Assembly (NCBI RefSeq): GCF_003261055.1
Contig: NZ_CP030073.1
Location: 4,092,001 to 4,156,000 of the forward strand
Length of the DNA: 64,000 bases
Direction of reading: 5' to 3'
Origin: Streptomyces cadmiisoli
Lineage (GTDB): Bacteria > Actinomycetota > Actinomycetes > Streptomycetales > Streptomycetaceae
Under the pieces are notes generated by a model, which did not search any database, was not told where the DNA came from, and was given only the letters and a program-made list of their open reading frames with translations. This document shows positions 44,196 to 52,568 of the stretch, piece by piece. Both the position numbers and the translations under genes were made by a program. Numbering within the stretch: the stretch's first letter is position 1; each line of letters starts with the position of its first letter.

Positions 44196-44255
44196 CACGA
44201 CCGGGCCGGACGCCCACCCACCACGCACGACCGGCCCGGACGCCCACCCACCATC
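44196..44255. repeat. Two-copy 30-bp direct repeat
   Basis: Units at 44196-44225 and 44226-44255, each beginning CACGACCGG and containing GCCGGACGCCC or GCCCGGACGCCC, are nearly identical. A diverged third copy follows towards 44310. Intergenic, upstream of the SDR gene. Confidence 0.65.
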
Positions 44256-44450
44256 CACATCCACACCCCGGCCGGGCACCCACACACCATCGATGACCAG
44301 GCCGGACGCCCGCTCGCCGCCGGGGCGGCGCGAGAAGATCACCCACCCCATTCTCCCACCCGGACGCCCGCCTATCCTGGCGAGGAAGTACCGACCCGTG
44401 GCCCCACACCGGCGTGGCGCCCGCCCGCACCGCGCACGAGGAGCAGTCGT

Positions 44451-45218
44451 ATGACGCCGTCCGCCACGTCACGTATCGCCGTCGTCACCGGTGCCAGCAG
44501 CGGGATCGGGGCCGCCACGGCCCGCCGGCTCGCGGCCGAGGGCTACCGCGTCGTCGTCACCGCCCGCCGCAAGGACCGTATCGAGGCGCTCGCCGAGGAG
44601 ATCGAGGCGGCGGGCCACTCGGCCATGGCGTACCAGCTCGACGTCACCGACCGTGCCGCCGTCGACGAGTTCGCCACGGCGTTCAAGACGATCGGCGTCC
44701 TGGTGAACAACGCGGGCGGCGCGCTCGGCCTGGACCCGGTGGCCACCGGCGACCCCGCGGACTGGCGTCGGATGTACGAGACGAACGTCATCGGCACGCT
44801 GAACCTGACCCAGGCCCTGCTGCCCAAGCTCGTCGCGAGCGGCGACGGCACGGTCGTGGTCGTCTCGTCGACCGCGGGCCACGGCACGTACGAGGGGGGC
44901 GGCGGCTATGTCGCCGCCAAGCACGGCTCGCACGTCCTCGCGGAGACGCTCCGCCTGGAGATCGTCGGACAGCCGGTGCGGGTTGTCGAGGTCGCGCCCG
45001 GCATGGTCAGGACCGAGGAGTTCGCCCTGACCCGCTTCGGCGGCGACGAGGAACGCGCGGCCAAGGTCTACCAGGGTGTCGCCGAGCCCCTCACGGCCGA
45101 CGACGTCGCCGACACGATCGCGTGGGCGGTCACCCGCCCCGCCCACGTCAACATCGACCTGCTGGTGGTCCGCCCGCGCGCCCAGGCCTCCAACACGAAG
45201 GTCCACCGGGAGCAGTGA
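44451..45218 (+). CDS. Short-chain dehydrogenase/reductase
   Basis: A 255-residue classical SDR. NAD(P) motif TGASSGIG at the N-terminus (Arg residues in the following loop suggest NADPH), NNAG in the middle, and catalytic Ser (VVVVSSTAG) and Tyr-Lys (YVAAKHG). Closest in layout to YdfG/serine 3-dehydrogenase-like enzymes. ATG with AGGAGCAG upstream. The frame stays open after its TGA for 124 more codons through a minisatellite; see findings. Confidence 0.93.
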   Translation: MTPSATSRIAVVTGASSGIGAATARRLAAEGYRVVVTARRKDRIEALAEEIEAAGHSAMAYQLDVTDRAAVDEFATAFKTIGVLVNNAGGALGLDPVATGDPADWRRMYETNVIGTLNLTQALLPKLVASGDGTVVVVSSTAGHGTYEGGGGYVAAKHGSHVLAETLRLEIVGQPVRVVEVAPGMVRTEEFALTRFGGDEERAAKVYQGVAEPLTADDVADTIAWAVTRPAHVNIDLLVVRPRAQASNTKVHREQ

Positions 45219-45257
45219 CGACGACGGAGGCCCCACCGGGAGCCTCCGCACCGTCCC

Positions 45258-45553
45258 GAAGCCGCACCGTCCCCCGACGCCCGGCCCACCCCCGAAGCCA
45301 CACCGTCCCCCCGAGCCCGGCCCACCCCCGAAGCCACACCGTCCCCCCGAGCCCGGCCCACCCCCGAAGCCACACCGTCCCCCCGAGCCCGGCCCACCCC
45401 CGAAGCCACACCGTCCCCCCGAGCCCGGCCCACCCCCGAAGCCACACCGTCCCCCCGAGCCCGGCCCACCCCCGAAGCCGCACCGTCCCCCGAAGCCGCA
45501 CCGTCCCCCGACGCCACACCGTCCCCCGAGCCCGGCCCGGCTCCCGAAGCCAC
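45258..45553. repeat. 36-bp minisatellite between convergent genes
   Basis: Units starting GAAGCCACACCGTCC recur every 36 bp at 45258, 45294, 45330, 45366, 45402, 45438 and 45474; copies two to five are essentially identical, and shortened copies follow to ~45553. It fills most of the 371-bp gap between the SDR and rtcB genes. GC-rich on both strands and free of stops in several frames. It could form structured RNA at the 3' ends of both transcripts. Confidence 0.9.
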
Positions 45554-45589
45554 CCCCTCACCCGTGCCGACGGGCCCAGCGGCTCAGCC

Positions 45590-46783
45590 CTAGCCCTTCA
45601 CGCACACGAACTGCTTCAGCTTCGCCACCACCTCGACCAGATCCCGCTGCTGGTCGATGACCTGGTCGATCGGCTTGTAGGCACTCGGGATCTCGTCCAC
45701 CACACCGGAGTCCTTGCGGCACTCGACACCGCGTGTCTGCTCCTCCAGGTCCTTCGTCGTGAACCGGCGCTTCGCGGCGTTGCGGCTCATGCGCCGGCCG
45801 GCCCCGTGGGACGCCGAGTTGAAGGCCTTCTCGTTGCCGAGGCCCTTCACGATGTACGAGCCGGTGCCCATGGAGCCGGGAATGATCCCGTACTCACCGG
45901 AGCCGGCCCGGATCGCGCCCTTGCGGGTCACGAGCAGGTCCATGCCCTCGTACCGCTCCTCGGCCACGTAGTTGTGGTGTGCGCTGATCTCGGGCTCGAA
46001 GGCCGGCCTGGCCTTCTTGAACTCCTTGCGGATCACGTCCTTCAGGAGCGCCATCATGATCGAGCGGTTGCGCCGGGCGTACTCCTGCGCCCAGAACAGG
46101 TCGTTGCGGTAGGCCGCCATCTGCGGGGTGTCCGCGACGAAGACGGCGAGGTCGCGGTCGACCAGGCCCTGGTTGTGCGGGAGCTTCTGGGCCACGCCGA
46201 TGTGATGCTCGGCGAGTTCCTTGCCGATGTTGCGGGAGCCGGAGTGCAGCATCAGCCACACCGAGCCCTCGGTGTCGAGGCACAGCTCGATGAAGTGGTT
46301 GCCGGAGCCCAGCGTCCCCATCTGCTTGGTCGCCCGCTCCTCGCGGAACCGCACCGCCTCGGCGACGCCGCCGAACCGCCCCCAGAAGTCGTCCCACCCG
46401 CCGGTGGGGAACCCGTGCAGCCGCCCGGGGTCCACCGGGTCGCCGTGCATCCCGCGTCCGACCGGGATCGCCTGCTCGACCTTCGACCGCAGCCGGGACA
46501 GGTCACCGGGCAGATCGTTGGCGGTCAAGGAAGTCTTCACCGCGGACATCCCGCAGCCGATGTCGACGCCCACCGCGGCGGGGCAGACGGCGCCCTGCAT
46601 CGCGATGACCGACCCGACCGTCGCGCCCTTTCCGTAGTGCACGTCCGGCATGACGGCCAGGCCCTTGATCCACGGCAGGGTCGCGACGTTCCGCAGCTGC
46701 TGGAGCGCCACGTCCTCGACCGTCGCCGGGTCCGTCCACATCCGGATCGGTACCTTCGCCCCCGCGATCTCCACGTACGACAT
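45590..46783 (-). CDS. rtcB: RNA-splicing ligase RtcB
   Basis: 397 residues, the bacterial family length. Metal and active-site motifs: GVDIGCGMSA (Asp and Cys ligands), GSGNHFIE, HSGSRN, HHNY and the guanylylated His in NSASHGAGRRMSR. It joins 2',3'-cyclic phosphate and 5'-OH RNA ends using GTP and Mn2+. No archease or RtcA gene is adjacent. The stop lies in a TAG that overlaps, on the other strand, the end of the open frame behind the SDR gene. Confidence 0.95.
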   Translation of the reverse strand: MSYVEIAGAKVPIRMWTDPATVEDVALQQLRNVATLPWIKGLAVMPDVHYGKGATVGSVIAMQGAVCPAAVGVDIGCGMSAVKTSLTANDLPGDLSRLRSKVEQAIPVGRGMHGDPVDPGRLHGFPTGGWDDFWGRFGGVAEAVRFREERATKQMGTLGSGNHFIELCLDTEGSVWLMLHSGSRNIGKELAEHHIGVAQKLPHNQGLVDRDLAVFVADTPQMAAYRNDLFWAQEYARRNRSIMMALLKDVIRKEFKKARPAFEPEISAHHNYVAEERYEGMDLLVTRKGAIRAGSGEYGIIPGSMGTGSYIVKGLGNEKAFNSASHGAGRRMSRNAAKRRFTTKDLEEQTRGVECRKDSGVVDEIPSAYKPIDQVIDQQRDLVEVVAKLKQFVCVKG

Positions 46784-46988
46784 ATCGTCCCCATTCCCCC
46801 GAAAACCAGACAGAAGTCTTAAAACACAAATCCGGCGCCAAGGTCTACATAAAGGACAACGGACCGGCGTTCACGGCTGTGCGTGCGATACACATTGTCT
46901 CCAGTCAGCACCCCCGTGCGGCAACCGAATAACCAGCGGGGACACTGGCAGACCAGGTAAGCGAGCCACCGTGGAGAGGAGCCTGACC

Positions 46989-47831
46989 GTGCAGCGGAAG
47001 GCGTACGTAACGGGCGTCGCCGCACTCCTCGCGGTGCTGCTGGCCGGCTGCACCGGCGGCCCCGCCGACGGTGACGTCACGGACGGCGCCAACCCCGGCT
47101 CGGGCACGGCGACCGCGGCGGCCGAACCGGGCCGCTACCGCACCCTCCCCAACGCGTGCGCCGTGGTCCGGCAGGACACGCTCGACACCCTCCTGCCCGG
47201 CATAAAGCAGATCGCCGACGAACGCGGGCGCGACACGGCCTACGACGGCGAGCCGACGCTCACCTACGACAACGACCGCAAGGTCGGCTGCCGCTGGAAG
47301 GTCGAGTCCACCTCCGCCACCGACCACCTGTCCGTCGACTTCGAGCGCGTGGTCTCCTACGACAACGCCGTCAGCGACGACAGCCAGGCCGAGCAGCTGT
47401 TCGCGGCCATGCGGACGGCGGCCGACCTGCCCGAGCCCGCCACGCCGCAGTCGCCGCCGCCGTCGCCGTCTGCGCCGTCGTCCACGCCCCAGGGGGCCGC
47501 CGGCGCCACGTCCTCCCCCGGCGCTCCGGACGGCCCGGGGGGCGACGCGTCCACCTCTCCGAGCGGCAGCCCGAGCGTCACCCCGACCGACCTTCAGCCC
47601 CGCGTCCTGGACGGCCTGGGCGACGAGGCGTACCTCGACGACGAGCTCGCCAGCTCCGGTTCGACGGCCAAACAGCGCACGGTGACTGTGGCGTTCCGCA
47701 CGTCCAACGTCATCGTGACCGTCGCCTACGAGGAGCAGCCGACCACCGTCGGTGTCGTCCCGGACAGCAAGGAAATGCAGGACAGGGCCCGGAATCTGGC
47801 CTCGCGGCTGGCCGACTCGCTCGCTGAATGA
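46989..47831 (+). CDS. DUF3558-like lipoprotein
   Basis: A 280-residue lipoprotein: basic start, hydrophobic segment and LAGC lipobox (Cys ~20). The domain from RTLPNACAVVRQDTLDTLLPG to GCRWKVES matches the DUF3558 pattern with two Cys. A Pro/Ser/Ala/Gly-rich insert (~150-200) splits the domain before the conserved end (GDEAYLDDEL; VTVAFRTSNVIVTVAYE). GTG start with GAGAGGAG upstream. Sensor- or solute-binding-like family of unknown function. Confidence 0.83.
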   Translation: MQRKAYVTGVAALLAVLLAGCTGGPADGDVTDGANPGSGTATAAAEPGRYRTLPNACAVVRQDTLDTLLPGIKQIADERGRDTAYDGEPTLTYDNDRKVGCRWKVESTSATDHLSVDFERVVSYDNAVSDDSQAEQLFAAMRTAADLPEPATPQSPPPSPSAPSSTPQGAAGATSSPGAPDGPGGDASTSPSGSPSVTPTDLQPRVLDGLGDEAYLDDELASSGSTAKQRTVTVAFRTSNVIVTVAYEEQPTTVGVVPDSKEMQDRARNLASRLADSLAE

Positions 47832-47974
47832 GGCCTCTCCGGACCCGTGTGCAAAGCGGGTGAAGCGGGTTCGCACAGTTCCTTCACCGCGTACCGTGGC
47901 CCCTCGGACCCGATCCGGACGCCGGCGCCACCGGCGGCACCGGGACCCATCCGACCTCAGGAACCACGAGCGTG

Positions 47975-48862
47975 ATGAGTGAAGGAACCATGCAGCGACG
48001 AGCACAGCGAGCCGACCTGGAGGTACCCGCGACGCCTTCGAGGCAGGGCGGGACCGACCGGCGCGCCCGGCGGACCGGCCGTCTGAACCGCGCCCTTGTC
48101 TGCGCGGCGGCCGTACCCACGATGCTGATCGCCGCCGGCTGCTCCTCGGACTCCGGCTCCGGCGACGACGCCAAGAAGGCTTCCGAGAGCGCGTCGAGCG
48201 CGACCGCGAGCCCCTCGCCCACCGTGCAGGCCGCGGCGTACTCGAAGTTGCCCGAGGCCTGCCAGGTGCTGTCGAAGAAGACCCTGGGCGAACTCGTACC
48301 GAAGGGCTCGAAGTCGGGCAAGGAAGGCAAGTCCGACGATCTGTCGACGCGGGCCAGTTGCTCCTGGGACAGCCTCGACAACAACGGTGTCGACGGCTCC
48401 CAGTTCCGCTGGCTGAACGTCTCGATGCTGCGCTTCGAGTCGGACGCCGCCCGCGGCTCCGGCGACGAACTGGCGCGGGAGTACTACGCGAAGCAGGTCA
48501 AGGACGCCCAGTCCGCGGCGGGCGCCAAGAACGCCAAGACCGAGTCGCTCGGCGGAACCGGCGACCAGGCGACGGCGGTGCGCTACGACCTGAAGAAGAA
48601 GGAAGGCGCCTTCAAGCAGCAGACGGTCGTCGCGCGCGTCGAGAACGTCGTCGTCACCGTCGACTACAACGGCGCGGGGCTGGCCGGCGACAAGACGCCC
48701 GACGCCGGCGACCTGATGAAGGTGGCGAAGAAGGCGGCCGGGGAAGCGGTGGGCTCGGTGAGCGAGGCGAACGGCGGGAGTGACTCGGGCGGTTCCTCCG
48801 ACGCCTCCAAGTCCCCCTCGAAGTCGGCTGGTTCGTCCGAATCGTCCGCCGGCAAGGCCTGA
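47975..48862 (+). CDS. DUF3558-like lipoprotein, second copy
   Basis: A 295-residue lipoprotein. A ~35-residue basic N-terminus precedes the hydrophobic segment and the lipobox (IAAGC, Cys ~50). The domain contains KLPEACQVLSKKTLGELVP and TRASCSWDS, parallel to the upstream gene's Cys pair. The C-terminus is a Gly/Ser/Lys-rich tail. The start could be GTG 47972 or ATG 47975, or the ATG at 47990, which would give a more normal signal peptide. Likely a tandem duplicate of the preceding gene. Confidence 0.82.
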   Translation: MSEGTMQRRAQRADLEVPATPSRQGGTDRRARRTGRLNRALVCAAAVPTMLIAAGCSSDSGSGDDAKKASESASSATASPSPTVQAAAYSKLPEACQVLSKKTLGELVPKGSKSGKEGKSDDLSTRASCSWDSLDNNGVDGSQFRWLNVSMLRFESDAARGSGDELAREYYAKQVKDAQSAAGAKNAKTESLGGTGDQATAVRYDLKKKEGAFKQQTVVARVENVVVTVDYNGAGLAGDKTPDAGDLMKVAKKAAGEAVGSVSEANGGSDSGGSSDASKSPSKSAGSSESSAGKA

Positions 48863-48978
48863 CGGACGCCACCGGAAAAGTCACGGAAGGGCCGACGGAA
48901 CCGATCCGGCCACCCGGCCCCCGCACAGATGTGCCACCCTGTGGGCGCGCAACAAGACGCACTGGGAGGGGAGTACGG

Positions 48979-50295
48979 GTGGCCGCGCCACTACAGTTGA
49001 CACGGATGCACCGCATTCTCATCGGCGTGGTCGTCTTCGGCGCCGTGATCATCGCGGGCATCGGCTTCGCGGGTTCGTACGCGGCCGTTCGCACACTGGC
49101 CGTCAAGAAGGGCTTCGGGGACTTCAGTTACGTCTTCCCGATCGGCATCGACGCGGGTATCTGCGTCCTGCTGGCCCTGGACCTGCTGCTGACCTGGATC
49201 CGCATACCCTTCCCGCTGCTGCGGCAGACAGCCTGGCTGCTGACGGCGGCGACGATCGCCTTCAACGGCGCGGCGGCCTGGCCGGACCCGCTCGGCGTGG
49301 GCATGCACGGCGTCATCCCGATCCTCTTCGTGGTGTCGGTCGAGGCCGCCCGCCACGCGATCGGCCGGATCGCCGACATCACCGCGGACAAGCACATGGA
49401 GGGCGTCCGCCTCACCCGCTGGCTGCTCTCCCCCGTGCCCACGTTCCTGCTCTGGCGCCGGATGAAGCTGTGGGAGCTGCGCTCCTACGACCAGGTGATC
49501 AAGCTGGAGCAGGAACGCCTCGTCTACCAGGCCCGCCTGCGCTCCCGCTACGGCCGCGCCTGGCGCCGCAAGGCCCCCGTCGAGGCCCTGATGCCCCTGC
49601 GCCTGGCCAAGTACGGCGTCCCCCTCGCGGAGACGGCCCCCTCGGGCCTGGCCGCCGCGGGTATCGACCCCGTCCTGATCCCCCCGGCGCCCCAGCACGA
49701 GCTTCCCGCAGCACCGGCCGGCGTGGACGTCACCGTGCACCGTCCCGCGCCCGAGACGGCACCGGACCGGGCGACGGCCCAGGCGCCGGCCCCGCACGGC
49801 GGACCGCGCCGCCAGGGCGACGGCGCCCCCGACATGGAGTTCCCGGACGACGTGGTGGGGCCGGAGCAGAACCCGTGGCTGCACGCCCGGGACCCGCAGA
49901 CGGTGGAGTACCACGGCGACTACGACCCCGCGTACGACCCCGCCGCCTACGAGCAGTGGTTCGCGGAGCAGCAGCAGGCCGAGCAGTACCAGGACCAGTA
50001 CCGCCTGGAGCCCTCCCCCGAGGACACCGGCACCTTCCCCATCCCGGTGGGCCCCAACCGCACCAGGGAGCTGGGCGAGGGCGGCGGCACCCCCGAACCG
50101 CAGGAGCCGGACGAGGAGGCCTACTACCAGGTCTTCAAGCAGTCGATCAACGGCAGCTACCCGACCCCGCGGGAGTTCGGCGAGAACGTGGAGGCCGAGT
50201 TCACCAGGACCCTCCCGCCGGAGGAGGCCAAGCGCCTGGTCACCCGGTTCACCAACCGCTACAACGCGGAACTGGAAGAGGACCACATCGCCTAG
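48979..50295 (+). CDS. DUF2637 membrane protein (SpdB-like)
   Basis: 438 residues. Four membrane helices in the first ~145 residues around conserved FPIGIDAGICVLLALDLLLTW and the SVEAARHAIGRIAD segment identify DUF2637, a family that includes plasmid-spread SpdB-like proteins of Streptomyces. The cytoplasmic remainder is helical, then Pro/Ala-rich, then acidic and Tyr/Gln-rich (…YDPAAYEQWFAEQQQAEQYQ…). GTG at 48979 with GGGAGGGGAG upstream. A strong terminator follows. Confidence 0.85.
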   Translation: MAAPLQLTRMHRILIGVVVFGAVIIAGIGFAGSYAAVRTLAVKKGFGDFSYVFPIGIDAGICVLLALDLLLTWIRIPFPLLRQTAWLLTAATIAFNGAAAWPDPLGVGMHGVIPILFVVSVEAARHAIGRIADITADKHMEGVRLTRWLLSPVPTFLLWRRMKLWELRSYDQVIKLEQERLVYQARLRSRYGRAWRRKAPVEALMPLRLAKYGVPLAETAPSGLAAAGIDPVLIPPAPQHELPAAPAGVDVTVHRPAPETAPDRATAQAPAPHGGPRRQGDGAPDMEFPDDVVGPEQNPWLHARDPQTVEYHGDYDPAYDPAAYEQWFAEQQQAEQYQDQYRLEPSPEDTGTFPIPVGPNRTRELGEGGGTPEPQEPDEEAYYQVFKQSINGSYPTPREFGENVEAEFTRTLPPEEAKRLVTRFTNRYNAELEEDHIA

Positions 50296-50312
50296 CCGCC
50301 CGGCGGCGAATA

Positions 50313-50354
50313 CGCAAAAGGCCCTCGTACGCTCCCGTACGAGGGCCTTTTGCG
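50313..50354. terminator. Strong bidirectional terminator
   Basis: A perfect 19-bp stem (CGCAAAAGGCCCTCGTACG and its complement) with a 4-base loop. The A/T tracts within the stem give U-rich ends in both directions. It separates the DUF2637 gene from the converging lysS gene. Confidence 0.92.
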
Positions 50355-50373
50355 TCGTGCCGGAGCCCGGGGC

Positions 50374-52116
50374 TCAGGCCCCGAGGAGCCTGCGCACCCG
50401 CTCCTGCCCCACCGCGAGCAGCAGCGTGGGCAGCCGGGGCCCGGTGTCCCGGCCCACCAGCAGGTGGTACAGCAGCGCGAAGAACGTCCGCTGGGACGTC
50501 TTGATCTCCGGCGGCAGCTCCTTCGGCGTGGCGTCCGCCGGGAACCCGGCCTGCACCTTCGGCACGCCGTAGACGAGGTGCGTCAGCCCGTCGAGCGACC
50601 AGTGCTCCGCCAGCCCGTCGAGCAGCAGCCGCAGCGAACCCTGCGCCTGGTCGTCGAGCGACTTCAGCAGCTCGGCGTCGGGCTCGTCACGGACGATGGT
50701 GCGCTGGTCGGCCGGCACCTGCGTGTTGATCCACGCCTCGGCCTTGTCGAACCGGGGCCGCACCACGTCGAGCGAGCTGAGCGGCTGCTCCGGGTCGAGC
50801 TCGGACAGGATCCGCAGCGCCTGGTCCTCGTGACCGGCCGTGATGTCCGCGACCGAGGCGAGCGTCCGGTACGGCATCGGCCGCGGCGTACGCGGCAGCT
50901 CAGCGCCGGCCGTGCCGACGGCCCGCGCGTGCGCCGCGACGTCACCGGGCAGCGCCGAACCGTCGGCGACCTTGGCGTCGAGCTTGTCCCACTCGTCGTA
51001 CAGCCGCTGGATCTCCTGGTCGAAGGCGATCTTGAACGACTGGTTGGGCCGGCGGCGCGCGTACAGCCAGCGCAGCAGCTGGGGCTCCATGATCTTCAGG
51101 GCGTCGGCGGGCGTCGGCACACCGCCGCGCGACGACGACATCTTCGCCATGCCGCTGATGCCCACGAAGGCGTACATCGGGCCGATCGGCTGCTTGCCGC
51201 CGAAGATCCCGACGATCTGCCCGCCGACCTGGAAGGACGACCCGGGAGAGGAGTGGTCGACACCGCTCGGCTCGAACACCACGCCCTCGTAGGCCCAGCG
51301 CATCGGCCAGTCGACCTTCCAGACCAGCTTGCCGCGGTTGAACTCGTTCAGCCGGACGGTCTCCGAGAAGCCGCACGCCGTGCAGGCGTACGTCAGCTCG
51401 GTGGTCGTGTCGTCGTACGCGGTGACGGTCGTCAGGTCCTTCTCGCAGTTGCCGCAGTACGGCTTGTACGGGAAGTAGCCCGCGGAGCCGGAGCTGCCGT
51501 CGTCCTCGGCGGCGGCGCCCGAACCCTCCTCGGCCTCCAGCTCGGCCTCGTCGACGGGCTTCTGCCCCTTCTTCGCGCCGCCCTTCGGCTTGGTCCGGTA
51601 CTGCGCCAGGACCGCGTCGATGTCGCCGCGGTGCTTCATGGCGTGCAGGACCTGCTCCCGGTACACCCCCGAGGTGTACTGCGCGGTCTGGCTGATGCCG
51701 TCGAACTCGACGCCCAGCTCCGCCAGCGACTCGACCATGGCCGCCTTGAAGTGCTCGGCCCAGTTCGGGTGGGCGGAGCCCTTGGGCGCCGGCACGGAGG
51801 TCAGCGGCTTGCCGATGTGCTCGGCCCAGGACTCGTCGACCCCGGCGACCCCGGCGGGCACCTTCCGGTACCGGTCGTAGTCGTCCCAGGAGATCAGGTG
51901 CCGCACCTGGCGGCCGCGCCGGCGGATCTCGTCCGCGACGAGGTGCGGGGTCATGACCTCCCGCAGATTGCCCAGGTGAATCGGACCGGAGGGCGACAGC
52001 CCCGACGCGACGACAACGGGTTTGCCCGGGGCCCGGCGCTCCGACTCCTCGATGACCTCATCCGCGAAACGGGAGACCCAGTCGGCGGTCTCGGTGCTCT
52101 GACCCACGATCGGCAC
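50374..52116 (-). CDS. lysS: Lysyl-tRNA synthetase, class I
   Basis: 580 residues. Class I signatures: HIGH-type SGPIHLGN near the N-terminus and KMSSSRG in the middle. A Cys4 zinc ribbon (CGNC…CTAC) lies ~225-260. An acidic, low-complexity insert precedes it (~185-210). It charges tRNA-Lys. The class I form is structurally unrelated to the class II LysRS used by most bacteria. GTG start with GAAGGA upstream; diverges from argS. Confidence 0.95.
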   Translation of the reverse strand: MPIVGQSTETADWVSRFADEVIEESERRAPGKPVVVASGLSPSGPIHLGNLREVMTPHLVADEIRRRGRQVRHLISWDDYDRYRKVPAGVAGVDESWAEHIGKPLTSVPAPKGSAHPNWAEHFKAAMVESLAELGVEFDGISQTAQYTSGVYREQVLHAMKHRGDIDAVLAQYRTKPKGGAKKGQKPVDEAELEAEEGSGAAAEDDGSSGSAGYFPYKPYCGNCEKDLTTVTAYDDTTTELTYACTACGFSETVRLNEFNRGKLVWKVDWPMRWAYEGVVFEPSGVDHSSPGSSFQVGGQIVGIFGGKQPIGPMYAFVGISGMAKMSSSRGGVPTPADALKIMEPQLLRWLYARRRPNQSFKIAFDQEIQRLYDEWDKLDAKVADGSALPGDVAAHARAVGTAGAELPRTPRPMPYRTLASVADITAGHEDQALRILSELDPEQPLSSLDVVRPRFDKAEAWINTQVPADQRTIVRDEPDAELLKSLDDQAQGSLRLLLDGLAEHWSLDGLTHLVYGVPKVQAGFPADATPKELPPEIKTSQRTFFALLYHLLVGRDTGPRLPTLLLAVGQERVRRLLGA

Positions 52117-52240
52117 GTCCTTCTTTCTCCAGATGCAACCGGCACGTCAACGGCTGCCACCCCCATTCTCCCAGCAACCCCGCCAACCAGGAAAACCCCT
52201 TTTCACCACCCCCGCAGTGAGCGAGGAACCACACGCCCAG

Positions 52241-52470
52241 CCCCCACCCACCCGCAGGAAACCCGCACGCCCAACCCCCACCGATCAGGGGCGCGGGGAA
52301 CCGCGCGCCCAGCCCCCCACGACCCGCACCGAACCCGTGCGCCCACCCCCACCTCTCAGGGGCGCGGGGAACTGCGCAACACCCCCCACCCACCCGCAGG
52401 AAACCCGCACGCCCAACCCCCACCGATCAGGGGCGCGGGGAACTGCGCAACACCCCCCACCCACCCGCAG
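52241..52470. repeat. Cluster of intergenic GGGGCGCGGGGAAC repeats
   Basis: Three copies of CAGGGGCGCGGGGAAC begin at 52286, 52357 and 52428, each followed by a short C/A-rich stretch. A larger direct repeat of ~60 bp recurs at 52241-52302 and 52383-52444 (offset 142). The motif is, from memory, a dispersed intergenic element of Streptomyces chromosomes. It fills the 452-bp gap between lysS and argS; the argS promoter is probably in the last ~60 bp (GATACT near 52517). Confidence 0.85.
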
Positions 52471-52568
52471 GGAACCCGCACGGAACTCCGCACAAGAAGA
52501 ACCCCTTCACCCCCCATGGGATACTGACCGTGTCTATCCGCACCCACGAGGAGAACGGCACCCACCCC

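Noticed and set aside
45258..45553. CRISPR array
   Set aside because: The 36-bp units are directly adjacent with no variable spacers and no cas genes nearby; it is a minisatellite.
46784..46988. Defined promoters in the relatively AT-rich gap between rtcB and the DUF3558 gene
   Set aside because: Several TA-rich hexamers exist on both strands, but no pair with correct spacing stood out.
52117..52568. tRNA or small RNA gene between lysS and argS
   Set aside because: No cloverleaf or anticodon arm could be drawn; the interval is made of the intergenic repeats.
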